A stretch of DNA of 64,000 nucleotides, from NCBI GenBank assembly GCA_030692515.1, contig JAUXZS010000056.1:124001-188000 (forward strand). The letters run 5' to 3'. Of the stretch, positions 43,589 to 52,750 are shown piece by piece. Each line of letters begins with the position of its first letter. Positions within the stretch are counted from its first letter, which is position 1. Position numbers and translations under genes: made by a program. The notes below the pieces were generated by a model, which saw only the letters and a list, made by a program, of their open reading frames with translations, searched no databases and was not told where the DNA came from. The DNA comes from Bacteroidota bacterium. Lineage in GTDB: Bacteria > Bacteroidota > Bacteroidia > B-17B0 > Aurantibacillaceae.

Positions 43589-44815
43589 TTAAAAGTTTAA
43601 TTGTGCTTGTAAACGCAAAAACGAACCTTTTTGGTGATTGCTTTCCTTTGTTTTGTCAGAAGTCGTTCTGTCAGAATAAACGAAAGAAGCTGTAAACTCA
43701 AAGTTCTTAATTAGTAGGTACTCTATTCCTCCCTCTATTTCTTTAACATTGTATGCCCTTGCGTCTAACTCATGTTTTTTACCTCCCTCATATATTGTTC
43801 CCCTAACAAAAGGAATAATAGTTTGTTTTTTTATTTTTACTAAATAGCTTAGCGTAACATAACCCCCCTTCAGATCTTTTGTCATAATAGAATCTCTTGC
43901 AACATCATATTCCGGACCTTTTCCAATATTGTATTCTGCCTGAATTCCGAAAGGTTTTGGGTAGAGTATTAAAGAACCCGCATAACGCTCATCAAGATAT
44001 TCTAGGTTATTCGAAACCTTAGTGGTAGCGGTTATCTGATCTTTTGGCATAGTCCAAATACCGGTATACCCTTGTATTCCGGGTTCAATTACTTGTTCTT
44101 TGATCTTAAACGGATAACTTAGCCTAGCTACAAAATGTGAGTTATTGTTAAGTTCAGGTTTATTTGCAGTTTGCCCATTGTATAATCCACAAGCAAAAAC
44201 ACCATAATCTCCCGAGCCCTTATAACCATCATTAACTAAGGAACTATACAACTCTCTCACTTTCTTTGGCGCGTACATAAAAAAAACGCCCAGATCCCGC
44301 TCGTTTGAAACAGCGCTGTTTAATGCGTCGTTACGGTCTAGTGGCAATCGGTTTTGACTCGATTGCATGTTTTCAAATCCAAAAGGGACTTTACTCTGTC
44401 CAAATCTAAACCTAAACTCTCTTTTTTTATCTACAGAAACATCAAAGTATGCATCTCTAAGTTGACCAAAATGTAATCCAGTGCTTGACGCCGAAGATGC
44501 AAAGTCGGGTTGAATATAAAAATAAACGTGTTCATGCACTTGCCCGAAAATAATTACGCGAAGGCGTCGTATGAAAAAACCTCCTAAATTTCCAATCGAT
44601 TTATCTCCTTGCTCACTCTTTAAATTAGGGTTTGTTTCAAATAGCCTGTTATATCTAACTTGAGTGTATCCTCTAATTGATATTTTATCGTACCAGTTTG
44701 CCTTTTTTATTTCAACTTTGGGTTGCTCTATAATTATATTTTTTTGGATACTATCCTGAGAACTTAAATTTAAAATCAGAAAAAAAAATGCGGTCAACGA
44801 TGTAAATTTATTCAT
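43589..44815 (-). CDS. Phosphate-selective porin OprO/OprP family
   Basis: 408 aa. A signal peptide (M-N-K-F-T-S-L-T-A-F-F-F, ending L-S-S-Q) is followed by about 16 beta strands. R-G-Y-T-Q-V-R-Y-N, F-F-I-R-R-L-R-V-I-I-F-G and F-R-F-G-Q-S-K-V-P-F-G-F-E are OprP-family landmarks; the last residue region L-Q-A-Q-L-N-F ends in the Phe that closes a barrel. It forms an outer membrane channel for phosphate or polyphosphate. First gene of an operon with the PiT transporter, so both steps of phosphate entry are encoded together. Confidence 0.9.
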   Translation of the reverse strand: MNKFTSLTAFFFLILNLSSQDSIQKNIIIEQPKVEIKKANWYDKISIRGYTQVRYNRLFETNPNLKSEQGDKSIGNLGGFFIRRLRVIIFGQVHEHVYFYIQPDFASSASSTGLHFGQLRDAYFDVSVDKKREFRFRFGQSKVPFGFENMQSSQNRLPLDRNDALNSAVSNERDLGVFFMYAPKKVRELYSSLVNDGYKGSGDYGVFACGLYNGQTANKPELNNNSHFVARLSYPFKIKEQVIEPGIQGYTGIWTMPKDQITATTKVSNNLEYLDERYAGSLILYPKPFGIQAEYNIGKGPEYDVARDSIMTKDLKGGYVTLSYLVKIKKQTIIPFVRGTIYEGGKKHELDARAYNVKEIEGGIEYLLIKNFEFTASFVYSDRTTSDKTKESNHQKGSFLRLQAQLNF

Positions 44816-44904
44816 TATATAAATTAATTATTATTTAAAGGCAAAATAAAAGTTACGCTATTAATATAAATACAATTTAATGTTAAGAAATTGTTAAGTT
44901 GTAA

Positions 44905-44936
44905 ATAAAAAACCCCGCCTTTTTAAGTGCGGGGCT
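44905..44936 (-). terminator. Rho-independent terminator after the OmpA lipoprotein gene (minus strand)
   Basis: CCCCGC at 44913-44918 pairs with GCGGGG at 44929-44934. On the minus strand it is followed by TTTTTT. It lies about 45 bp after the OmpA-like stop. Confidence 0.85.
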
Positions 44937-44980
44937 GTATTAAGTTGGGATTTTTATCTGCTTTTTTTAAAGCTTCTTGA

Positions 44981-45988
44981 TTAATTATCGCCTAATACTT
45001 TTAACAACTCGTCTAATTTTGGTGTTAAAATAATTTCTGTGCGGCGGTTTTTCTTTCTTGCTTCAGCTGTTTTAGCCGGGTCTAAAGGAAAAAACTCTCC
45101 GCGACCTGCTGCTGTAATTCTTTGTGACTCAATTTTAGCGCTCGATAATAAAATTTTTGTTACAGAAGTTGCTCTCATTACACTTAAATCCCAGTTGTCT
45201 TTTATTTCTCCTGCGCCTTTCATTGGCACGTCATCTGTATGACCTTCAACTAAAACATTAATCTCTTCGTTTTGCTCTAACACTTTGGCAACATTTTTTA
45301 AGGCTTCAACTCCTCTTGCTTCAACATTTGTTTTACCACTTGCAAACAATAAACTTTCATCCAAACTCACATAAACTTTTCCGTTTTTTTGAGTAATTGT
45401 TAATCCTTTATTTTCAAAGCCCAATAAAGCATCGCTTAATTTTTTTCTTAAATCTGCGGCGGCCTGGTCTTTCTTTTTTAGAATGGCTTCTAATTCATTT
45501 ACGCGAGCTTCACGCTTTTTTAATTCAGCGCTCAATGCTTCTAAATCTAATCTCTGCAATAAAAGTTTTGCCTCAAGCGCCTTTAATTCGTCTTGCTTTT
45601 TAAGCAACTGCTCTTGTGTCATTTGTAAATCACCACTTAACTTACTATTATCTTTTTCGCTACCGCTTAATAGTTTATTTAAACGATCCATTAGTTGCTC
45701 GTTAAGTTGGTTTAACTTATCGTACTTAGAGGTAAGGTTTCTGTAATTGCTTCCAATAATAGAAGTATCTCTTTTTAAACCAATATTCTCTTTCTCGTTT
45801 TTAACCATTTGCTCTTTTAACTCTGCTATTTTTGCATCATTTTCTTGAGTAGCTTTTTTAAGCGCCGAGCGTTCTGTTTCGCACTCATTCAATTTTGCTT
45901 TTGATTCATCTAATAATCTTGCGGGAACACAAGAGGTTAAGGCTGCTATTATTATTACAGCACAAAAAATGGTGGCTTTTTTAATCAT
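44981..45988 (-). CDS. OmpA-family peptidoglycan-binding lipoprotein with coiled coil
   Basis: 335 aa. The N-terminus is a lipoprotein signal with lipobox A-L-T-S-C (Cys about residue 20). Residues 25-190 form a long coiled coil (repeated heptads rich in L, K, E). Residues 205-325 form an OmpA-like domain: L-L-F-A-S-G-K, V-E-G-H-T-D-D-V-P, N-W-D-L-S-x-x-R-A, and the closing N-R-R-T-E-I. It is expected to be anchored in the outer membrane and to bind peptidoglycan. No link to a specific pathway is visible. Confidence 0.92.
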   Translation of the reverse strand: MIKKATIFCAVIIIAALTSCVPARLLDESKAKLNECETERSALKKATQENDAKIAELKEQMVKNEKENIGLKRDTSIIGSNYRNLTSKYDKLNQLNEQLMDRLNKLLSGSEKDNSKLSGDLQMTQEQLLKKQDELKALEAKLLLQRLDLEALSAELKKREARVNELEAILKKKDQAAADLRKKLSDALLGFENKGLTITQKNGKVYVSLDESLLFASGKTNVEARGVEALKNVAKVLEQNEEINVLVEGHTDDVPMKGAGEIKDNWDLSVMRATSVTKILLSSAKIESQRITAAGRGEFFPLDPAKTAEARKKNRRTEIILTPKLDELLKVLGDN

Positions 45989-45992
45989 AACC

Positions 45993-46000
45993 CAAATTTA
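45993..46000 (-). promoter_or_regulatory. -7 box directly before the OmpA lipoprotein gene
   Basis: Read on the minus strand this is TAAATTTG, fitting TAnnTTTG, ending 4 bp before the ATG at 45988. Transcription would start at or near the ATG. No good -33 element was found. Confidence 0.35.
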
Positions 46001-46092
46001 AAGATTTGCTCTGCCCGTTTCATTTAAATTCAATTAGTTTATTAACAATTAAATAAACTTAAATATAAAAATTGTGAAAAATATAAAATGTC

Positions 46093-46100
46093 TAAATTTG
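46093..46100 (+). promoter_or_regulatory. Promoter -7 box of acs
   Basis: TAAATTTG matches TAnnTTTG and lies 28 bp before the acs ATG. A partial -33 (ATTG at 46071-46074) lies 18 bp upstream. Moderate support. Confidence 0.5.
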
Positions 46101-46128
46101 AAAAACAAACCCGTCCTAATACTATGCC

Positions 46129-48030
46129 ATGATAATTTCAACTTTTGAAGAATATAACGCCACTTATAAAAAAAGTGTAGACAAGCCGGAGGATTTTTGG
46201 TCAGAAATTGCCTCCGAATTTTATTGGCAAAAAAAATGGGACAAGGTTTTAGACTGGAATTTTGATGAGCCAAACATTAAATGGTTTATTAACGGAAAGT
46301 TTAATATTACCGAAAATGCTATAGATAGGCACTTACCGGAAAAAGCTAATAAAACCGCTTTTATTTGGGAAGCAAATTCTATAGATGCAAATCACAGAGT
46401 TATTACTTACCAAAACTTACATGATGAAGTTTGTAAAGTAGCCAACACCTTAAAATCTTTTGGTACAAAAAAAGGCGATCGCGTTTGCATATACATGCCA
46501 ATGATACCGGAAACTATTTTTGCGATGTTGGCTTGCGCAAGAATTGGGGCTATACACTCAGTTGTGTTTGCCGGCTTTTCGTCATCAGCCCTTGCCGGAC
46601 GAATACAAGACAGCGATTGCAAAATAGTACTGACAACAGATGGTGCTTGCCGAGGCGCAAAAGATATCCCCATTAAAGCGGTTGTAGATGAAGCTCTAGA
46701 AACCTGCCCTTGTGTAGAAAAAGTATTGATTTACAAACACACCAACACGCCAATTACAATCAATAAAGCAAAAGATATTATTTGGCAAGATGTTGTACCT
46801 AGTGCCTTGAGCACTTGTGAAGCTGAGCTAATGGATAGCGAGGATGTGTTGTTTATTTTATATACCTCCGGTTCAACCGGCAAGCCCAAAGGAGTTGTGC
46901 ATACTTGTGGAGGATATATGGTTTACACTTGTTACACTTTTAAAAATGTTTTTCAAATAAATACCGGCACCGATTCAAAGGATTTATTTTGGTGTACTGC
47001 CGATGTGGGTTGGATAACAGGGCACTCGTATATTACTTACGGTCCGCTATTAGCAGGAGCAAGTTCTGTTATATTTGAAGGGGTGCCCACTTTCCCAGAC
47101 GCTGGACGTTTTTGGAAAGTGGTTGATAAACATAAAGTAACCCATTTTTATACCGCGCCAACAGCTATTAGAGCCTTAGAAGCTTGTGGATTGGATTTTG
47201 TTACTCCCTACAAATTAGATTCTTTAAAAGTTTTAGGTAGTGTTGGCGAACCCATAAACGAAGAGGCTTGGCATTGGTACAACAACAATATAGGAAAAGG
47301 TAAGTGCCCTTTAGTCGATACTTGGTGGCAAACAGAAACCGGCGGCATTTTAATTTCCGCTTTAGCCGGGGTAACACCAACAAAACCAAGTTTTGCAACT
47401 TTACCACTGCCGGGTATTCAACCATTATTAGTGGATGATAAAGGAAATGAGCTTTTTGGAAATAATGTAGAAGGAAATTTATGCATACGCTTTCCATGGC
47501 CATCCATTATTCGTACAACTTATGGCGACCATAATCGTTGTAAAGAAGCTTATTTTTCTACTTACAAAGGATTATATTTTACTGGCGATGGTTGTAGGAG
47601 AGACGAAAATGGTTTTTACAGAATTACAGGTCGTGTTGATGATGTGATGAATGTTTCGGGACATCGTATAGGAACTGCTGAAGTAGAAAGTGCAATTAAC
47701 ATGCACGCTGATGTAGTGGAAAGTGCTGTAGTTGCATACCCACACGACATTAAAGGGCAAGGAATATATGCTTATGTTATTGTTCCGTCTACCACAAAAA
47801 ATCACGATAATTTGCGAAAAGAAATTCTTGCCGAGGTTACAAAAATTATTGGACCAATTGCAAAGCCAGATAAAATTCAAGTTGTAAGCGGCTTACCAAA
47901 AACACGAAGCGGTAAAATTATGCGCCGCATTTTACGTAAGGTTGCAGAAGGAGAGTTAACAAGCCTAGGAGACACCTCAACACTTTTAGACCCACTGGTT
48001 GTTGACGAAATAATTAAAGGAAGATTATAG
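46129..48030 (+). CDS. acs: Acetyl-CoA synthetase (AMP-forming)
   Basis: 633 aa, the usual length. It activates acetate to acetyl-CoA via acetyl-AMP in the cytoplasm. ATP/AMP motifs: Y-T-S-G-S-T-G-K-P-K-G (P-loop), W-W-Q-T-E-T-G-G, and F-T-G-D-G-C-R-R. The C-terminal P-K-T-R-S-G-K-I-M-R-R holds the catalytic lysine (Lys596), which in other bacteria is inactivated by acetylation. The C-terminal domain is complete. First gene of an acs-ogt-thioredoxin-like operon, with a promoter-like box upstream. Confidence 0.97.
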   Translation: MIISTFEEYNATYKKSVDKPEDFWSEIASEFYWQKKWDKVLDWNFDEPNIKWFINGKFNITENAIDRHLPEKANKTAFIWEANSIDANHRVITYQNLHDEVCKVANTLKSFGTKKGDRVCIYMPMIPETIFAMLACARIGAIHSVVFAGFSSSALAGRIQDSDCKIVLTTDGACRGAKDIPIKAVVDEALETCPCVEKVLIYKHTNTPITINKAKDIIWQDVVPSALSTCEAELMDSEDVLFILYTSGSTGKPKGVVHTCGGYMVYTCYTFKNVFQINTGTDSKDLFWCTADVGWITGHSYITYGPLLAGASSVIFEGVPTFPDAGRFWKVVDKHKVTHFYTAPTAIRALEACGLDFVTPYKLDSLKVLGSVGEPINEEAWHWYNNNIGKGKCPLVDTWWQTETGGILISALAGVTPTKPSFATLPLPGIQPLLVDDKGNELFGNNVEGNLCIRFPWPSIIRTTYGDHNRCKEAYFSTYKGLYFTGDGCRRDENGFYRITGRVDDVMNVSGHRIGTAEVESAINMHADVVESAVVAYPHDIKGQGIYAYVIVPSTTKNHDNLRKEILAEVTKIIGPIAKPDKIQVVSGLPKTRSGKIMRRILRKVAEGELTSLGDTSTLLDPLVVDEIIKGRL

Positions 48031-48033
48031 CGC

Positions 48034-48537
48034 TTGGAATCTATTCTTTATAATTATTATAACTCGCCATTAGGAGAAATAGAACTTGCGGCAAATAACG
48101 ATGCGTTGTTGTGGGTGAAATTTTTGGAAACTCAAAAAGCAACAAAACCAAAACAAACGGAAACAGAGTCTTTCCTTTTTAAAAAAACAATAGAGCAATT
48201 TGATTTATATTTTAAAAAGGACTTAGAGGTTTTTGATTTGCCATTAGCTATTCATGGAACAGAATTTCAAAAAAATGTTTGGCAAAAATTAACTTTAATC
48301 CCTTATAGCAAAACCATCAACTACTTAACTTTGGCAAAACAAATTGGTGATGTAAATGCAACAAGAGCTGTTGCATCATCGAATGGAAAAAATCGTTTTT
48401 GCATTATTATTCCCTGTCACAGAGTTATTGGATCAGATTGTTCTTTAACGGGTTATGCAGGAGATATTTGGCGCAAAAAATGGTTATTAGAACACGAAAC
48501 AAGAAACAAAAACTATCAAACAGATTTATTTTTATGA
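48034..48537 (+). CDS. ogt: Methylated-DNA-[protein]-cysteine S-methyltransferase
   Basis: 167 aa. It removes methyl groups from O6-methylguanine by a suicide transfer onto its active-site Cys. The motif I-P-C-H-R-V gives Cys128, and the helix-turn-helix region R-A-V-A-S-S-N-G-K-N-R precedes it. The N-terminal domain (S-P-L-G-E-I-E-L-A) makes it Ogt/Ada-C type. The start is TTG at 48034, 3 bp after the acs stop; the next in-frame ATG is much too far in. The stop overlaps the next gene's start (ATGA). Confidence 0.92.
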   Translation: MESILYNYYNSPLGEIELAANNDALLWVKFLETQKATKPKQTETESFLFKKTIEQFDLYFKKDLEVFDLPLAIHGTEFQKNVWQKLTLIPYSKTINYLTLAKQIGDVNATRAVASSNGKNRFCIIIPCHRVIGSDCSLTGYAGDIWRKKWLLEHETRNKNYQTDLFL

Positions 48538-49124
48538 CAAACTACATTTCAAAATCCATCAGCTACAACGACTATGTAACTCTTCTTGATAATTTAATGG
48601 CACAAGGAAAAACAACTGGCCAAAATCATAGCGATGATTATATCAACTACGCTAAATTAAATTTAGCGCGAATGCATCGTTTAAATAAAACCGCAAAACT
48701 TACTGATGATTTAAAAAACACATTGCAAAATGTAAAATCAAATTTTATTTTCTTAGTGCTAACAGAGGGTTGGTGTGGCGATGCTGCGCAGAACATTCCA
48801 ATTCTTAATTTAGTTGAGAACGAATGTAAAAATATTGACCTCAAATTAATTTTAAGAGATGAGAATTTAGAATTAATGGATAACTATTTAACTGATGGCG
48901 GTCGCTCTATTCCCAAATTAATTTGTTTAAATAAAACTACACTTAATGAGGTTTTTGTTTGGGGTCCCCGTCCCGCTGCGGCGCAACAAATAATGTTAGA
49001 GCTTAAAGAAAAAAACGTAACGCTTGCTGAAAAAGGTGAGGCAATTCACAAGTGGTATAACGAAGATAAAACTTTAAGTATGCAAGAAGAATTAAAAAAT
49101 TTAATTGAAAAACATTTGTGTTAA
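48534..49124 (+). CDS. Thioredoxin-like protein with W-C-G-D-A-A motif
   Basis: 196 aa. I start it at the ATG at 48534, which overlaps the ogt stop by four bases; the frame upstream of this is not part of the protein. The thioredoxin fold is indicated by N-F-I-F-L-V-L-T-E-G-W-C-G-D-A-A-Q-N-I-P and by S-I-P-K-L-I-C. In place of C-x-x-C there is a single Cys81 followed by G-D-A-A, so ordinary disulfide exchange is unlikely; such single-Cys forms may be reductases using a monothiol mechanism or simply binding proteins. No signal peptide, so cytoplasmic. Third gene of the acs operon. Confidence 0.82.
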   Translation: MTNYISKSISYNDYVTLLDNLMAQGKTTGQNHSDDYINYAKLNLARMHRLNKTAKLTDDLKNTLQNVKSNFIFLVLTEGWCGDAAQNIPILNLVENECKNIDLKLILRDENLELMDNYLTDGGRSIPKLICLNKTTLNEVFVWGPRPAAAQQIMLELKEKNVTLAEKGEAIHKWYNEDKTLSMQEELKNLIEKHLC

Positions 49125-49149
49125 AGTAACCACGCACCTTAATTAATGT

Positions 49150-49190
49150 CTCCTCCCCCGGCTTTCAGCCACCCCCTCCAGAGGGGGACA
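49150..49190. repeat. GC-rich intergenic hairpin
   Basis: CCCCCT at 49172-49177 pairs with AGGGGG at 49182-49187. It is preceded by CCTCCCCCGGC (49152-49162). The block is far richer in G/C than its surroundings and lies in the 73-bp gap between convergent genes, so it could serve as a terminator for both or be a mobile intergenic repeat. No T-run follows on either strand. Confidence 0.5.
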
Positions 49191-49197
49191 GAACCTG

Positions 49198-50307
49198 TTA
49201 AGCCAGCTCATACATTTTACCTGGGCGCGATTTTATTAAATTACTAAACTCTAATTGTAATAGTAATGCTGAGGTTTTACTGATTGTAAATTCTGTTGTG
49301 TGACAAATTTCGTCAACGTGTAAACTATTCTTTTTTGAAAACAAATCAATCACCATTTTTTCTTCGTCGCTTAAATTTAAAAGTAATGGAATTTGTTTTG
49401 ACGCTTTTGCTTTACTTTCTATTTCTTGCCATTGCATGGCGTATAATAAATCCGCGGCATTTTCAATTAACACTGCTCGGTTTTGTTTTATTAAACCATT
49501 ACAACCTTCTGCTAAAACCTCCCCTGCTCTACCGGGAAAAGCAAACACATCTTTATTATAGCTGTTGGCAATAGTTGCCGTAATTAAACTTCCTCCTCCT
49601 CGCTTGCTTTCAATTACCACTAAGGCATCGCACAAACCTGCAACAATTCTGTTGCGTTTAGGAAAGTTAACCGCATCAGGATTTGTGCCACTCATAAAAT
49701 CAGTAAGTATTCCGCCTTGCCCCATCATGCGTTTTGCAATATTGTCGTGCAGTTGTGGATATATTCTATCCAAGCCATGTGCCACAACACCAACTGTATC
49801 TAGTTCGTTTTCTAAAGCTGTTTTATGTGCCAACACATCTACGCCATAAGCTAAACCACTAATAATAATTGCTCCCGTTCCTTTTAATTCAGAAACAAAT
49901 TCTTTTGTTTTTTCTTTTCCATAATCACTGGGTTTACGAGTACCAACAACCCCAATTATTTTTTCTTGATTTAAATTTGCATTTCCTTTATAGTACATTA
50001 ATACCGGACTATCGCTACAATATTTTAAGCGAGTAGGATAATTTTCGTCAGTAAAAAAAAGTGGCGTAATTTTATATTTCTCAATAAATTTAATTTCTTC
50101 TTCTGCCTTTTTTAAAACATCTTTACTGTTAATAATTGATTGTGCCCATATTGAACCAATGCCCGGAATTTTTTCTAATTGCCCCTTTTTTTGTTTAAAC
50201 ACTTGGCTAGCGCTGCCACAATAGGCTAATAAGGATTTTGCATTAACATCTCCAATCCCCTCAATTAAGGTTAATCCAATCTGAAAAGGCAGCTCGTTTA
50301 AGTTCAT
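49198..50307 (-). CDS. dprA: DNA-processing protein DprA
   Basis: 369 aa. DprA binds incoming single-stranded DNA and loads RecA during natural transformation; it is present in many bacteria not known to be competent. Visible parts: an N-terminal helix-hairpin-helix region (L-I-E-G-I-G-D and K-I-P-G-I-G), the Rossmann DprA core from about 110 (G-V-V-G-T-R-K-P-S-D-Y-G, I-I-S-G-L-A-Y-G-V-D, G-L-D-R-I-Y-P, F-P-K-R-N-R-I-V-A-G-L) and a C-terminal winged-helix (about 305-369). ATG start at 50307. No competence pilus genes in the window. Confidence 0.95.
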   Translation of the reverse strand: MNLNELPFQIGLTLIEGIGDVNAKSLLAYCGSASQVFKQKKGQLEKIPGIGSIWAQSIINSKDVLKKAEEEIKFIEKYKITPLFFTDENYPTRLKYCSDSPVLMYYKGNANLNQEKIIGVVGTRKPSDYGKEKTKEFVSELKGTGAIIISGLAYGVDVLAHKTALENELDTVGVVAHGLDRIYPQLHDNIAKRMMGQGGILTDFMSGTNPDAVNFPKRNRIVAGLCDALVVIESKRGGGSLITATIANSYNKDVFAFPGRAGEVLAEGCNGLIKQNRAVLIENAADLLYAMQWQEIESKAKASKQIPLLLNLSDEEKMVIDLFSKKNSLHVDEICHTTEFTISKTSALLLQLEFSNLIKSRPGKMYELA

Positions 50308-50311
50308 ATTT

Positions 50312-50319
50312 TATGTTTG
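50312..50319 (+). promoter_or_regulatory. Candidate -7 box of the TonB-dependent receptor
   Basis: TATGTTTG fits TAnnTTTG, 47 bp before the receptor start. No -33 box. It is just outside the divergent dprA start. Confidence 0.35.
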
Positions 50320-50366
50320 TTTCAAAAAAACCATTTACTATATTGTAAACTTATTATTAGTTAAAC

Positions 50367-52736
50367 ATGAACAAATCTACAACTAAACTTATATTCGTTC
50401 TTGCTTTATTTTGTAGTATTTTAAAGTCGCAAACAAACTTTGGTTTTGTAAAAGGATTTGTAACCGATGCTAAAACTAACGACACCTTAATTGGCGCTAT
50501 CGTAAATGTAAGCGTCAAAAATGCTGTCACCACTAACCTCCAGGGCTTTTTTGAATTAAAGCTAATTCCCGGAACCTATACTTTACAGTGTAGTTTAGTT
50601 GGTTATAAAACTTTTAAAACTTCTATCGAAATAAAAGAAAACGAAACAATTACAACATCTATTTTATTAGAAGATGTAAATACCGCCCTCGACGAAGTAG
50701 TTATTAGTGCCGGAAAATTTGAACAGAAACTAAGTGATGTAACCGTGAGTATGGATATTATTAAACCAGCACTAATAGAAAACAAAAACGTTACTAATTT
50801 AGATGTCATTATAAATCAAGTGCCAGGAGTTACTGTTGCCGATGGCCAAGTTAGTATAAGGGGCGGAAGCGGTTTTAGTTATGGTGCTGGCAGTCGTGTA
50901 TTAATGTTGGTAGATGAAATGCCAATGATTAGTGCTGATGCCGGTGATATCAAATGGAATTATTTGCCCTTAGAAAATATTGAGCAAGTGGAGGTAATTA
51001 AAGGGGCCTCTTCTGCTTTATTTGGATCAAGCGCCTTAAACGGTGTAATTAATTTAAGAACCATTTATGCAAAGGAGAAACCAATTACAAAAATTATTTC
51101 GTTTTTTGGAAGTTATGATGCGCCAAGTAAAACATATAAATGGTGGAAAGGCACAACTCAATTTCAAAAAGGAATTAATATTTCGCACGCGCAAAAAATT
51201 GGCAATTTAGATTTTGTAATTGGCGCACATCAATTTACCGATGATGGTTTTAGAATGTTGGAAACAGAAGACAGACAGCGTTTTAATTGCAACCTTCGCT
51301 ACAACTTTAAAAAAATTCCGGGCTTGGCTGTTGGTGTAAATACCAATATGATGAACGTTCGGGGTGGTTTATTTTTCTTATGGCAGAGTTACGATTCTGC
51401 TTACATTCCTCAAGGCCGAACCATTCAAAAATATAATAACGACCGCTTTAATGTTGACCCATTTGTAACTTACTTTTGGAAAAATAATAAATTAAGTTTG
51501 CGTAACCGTTATTTTAAAACCGTTAACAGAAACGACAAAAACCAAGGAAGTAATGCAGAATTATATTATAGCGAATTACAATATCAAAAACATTTTGCTA
51601 ATAATCTAAATCTTACAACAGGCGCTGTTTATATGGAGCAACAAGTGTTAGGCGATTCTTTATACGGTAAACACAGCGGACAAAACATTGCCGCCTATGT
51701 ACAAGCAGACAGAAAATTTTTTAATAGACTAACGGTTTCGCTTGGTTTAAGGGGAGAGTTTTATAAACTAGACACAGCCAAAACCGTTGGCTATTTATTC
51801 CCACAAAATCGCAGCGTTACTTTGCCTTTTCAACCCGTTGCAAGAATTGGTTTAAATTATCAGGCTCTGGAGTATACTTTTATAAGGGCTTCGTTTGGCC
51901 AAGGTTATCGTTTTCCTACAGTTGCCGAAAAATTTGTAAGTACGGCTGTAAGCTCTTTAAAAATTTACCCTAATAACTCTTTGCAGCCGGAACGAGGATA
52001 CAGTACAGAAATTGGCGTTAAGCAGGGTTTTAAAATTGCCGGTTTTAAAGGCTTTTTTGATGCGGTTGCTTTTTATACAAAATACCAAAGTATGATTGAG
52101 TTTGTTTTTAATATCTATAAGCCCGGTGGCGCAACGGGTGTTTTTTATCAAGATATTGCTTATGCCGGTTTTAAATCGCAGAACATTGGCGAAGCACAAA
52201 TTTCTGGCTACGAAACTTCTGTAAGCGGCGCCGGAAAAATTGGTCCTATAAACGTAACTGTGTTTTCGGGTTATACTTATATCAACCCTATTAATCCAAA
52301 CTTTAATGCAGCTAAAGACACATTAGGTTTGCAGGGAGTAAAAACATTAAAATACAGAAGCAAACATCTAATAAAAAGCGATATACAATTAGACTATAAA
52401 TTTCTATCCATTGGATACAGCGCGCGTTTTCAAAGTAAAACAGAAAATATAGATAGGCGTTTTGTACAAAGTATTTTGCATGAATACAATGATATTGCCA
52501 ATGGTGTAAATTGGGATGAAGTTGACGCTACTTATATTTTACCGGGCTTAAATAAAAACTTTGGTGAGTTTCAAAAAAGCTTTTGGGTGCACGATGCAAG
52601 AATTTCGGTGAGCTTAAATAAATCTATAAAAATTTCGTTCATAGTAAATAATCTTACCAACGTATCGTATCAAGCTAGGCCAGGAGATTTACGCGCGCCA
52701 ACACAATATGTTGGGCAATTGGCAATTAAGTTTTAA
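50367..52736 (+). CDS. TonB-dependent receptor with carboxypeptidase-regulatory-like domain
   Basis: 789 aa. A signal peptide (M-N-K-S-T-T-K-L-I-F-V-L, ending L-K-S-Q) is followed by a CarboxypepD_reg-like domain (about 28-110: G-F-V-T-D-A-K-T-N-D-T-L-I-G-A), a plug domain (about 120-225: V-P-G-V-T-V, S-I-R-G-G-S-G-F-S-Y-G, V-E-V-I-K-G-A-S-S-A-L-F-G) and a 22-strand barrel ending in Phe. It imports an unknown ligand at the outer membrane using TonB energy. There is no SusD partner, so a metal, vitamin or siderophore is more likely than a glycan. ATG start. It is followed by an intergenic repeat. Confidence 0.92.
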   Translation: MNKSTTKLIFVLALFCSILKSQTNFGFVKGFVTDAKTNDTLIGAIVNVSVKNAVTTNLQGFFELKLIPGTYTLQCSLVGYKTFKTSIEIKENETITTSILLEDVNTALDEVVISAGKFEQKLSDVTVSMDIIKPALIENKNVTNLDVIINQVPGVTVADGQVSIRGGSGFSYGAGSRVLMLVDEMPMISADAGDIKWNYLPLENIEQVEVIKGASSALFGSSALNGVINLRTIYAKEKPITKIISFFGSYDAPSKTYKWWKGTTQFQKGINISHAQKIGNLDFVIGAHQFTDDGFRMLETEDRQRFNCNLRYNFKKIPGLAVGVNTNMMNVRGGLFFLWQSYDSAYIPQGRTIQKYNNDRFNVDPFVTYFWKNNKLSLRNRYFKTVNRNDKNQGSNAELYYSELQYQKHFANNLNLTTGAVYMEQQVLGDSLYGKHSGQNIAAYVQADRKFFNRLTVSLGLRGEFYKLDTAKTVGYLFPQNRSVTLPFQPVARIGLNYQALEYTFIRASFGQGYRFPTVAEKFVSTAVSSLKIYPNNSLQPERGYSTEIGVKQGFKIAGFKGFFDAVAFYTKYQSMIEFVFNIYKPGGATGVFYQDIAYAGFKSQNIGEAQISGYETSVSGAGKIGPINVTVFSGYTYINPINPNFNAAKDTLGLQGVKTLKYRSKHLIKSDIQLDYKFLSIGYSARFQSKTENIDRRFVQSILHEYNDIANGVNWDEVDATYILPGLNKNFGEFQKSFWVHDARISVSLNKSIKISFIVNNLTNVSYQARPGDLRAPTQYVGQLAIKF

Positions 52737-52750
52737 TCAAATGGTCTGTT

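Noticed and set aside
48399-48533. Longer start for the thioredoxin-like gene
   Set aside because: It would run through the end of ogt in a second frame; the ATG overlapping the ogt stop is a normal coupling start.
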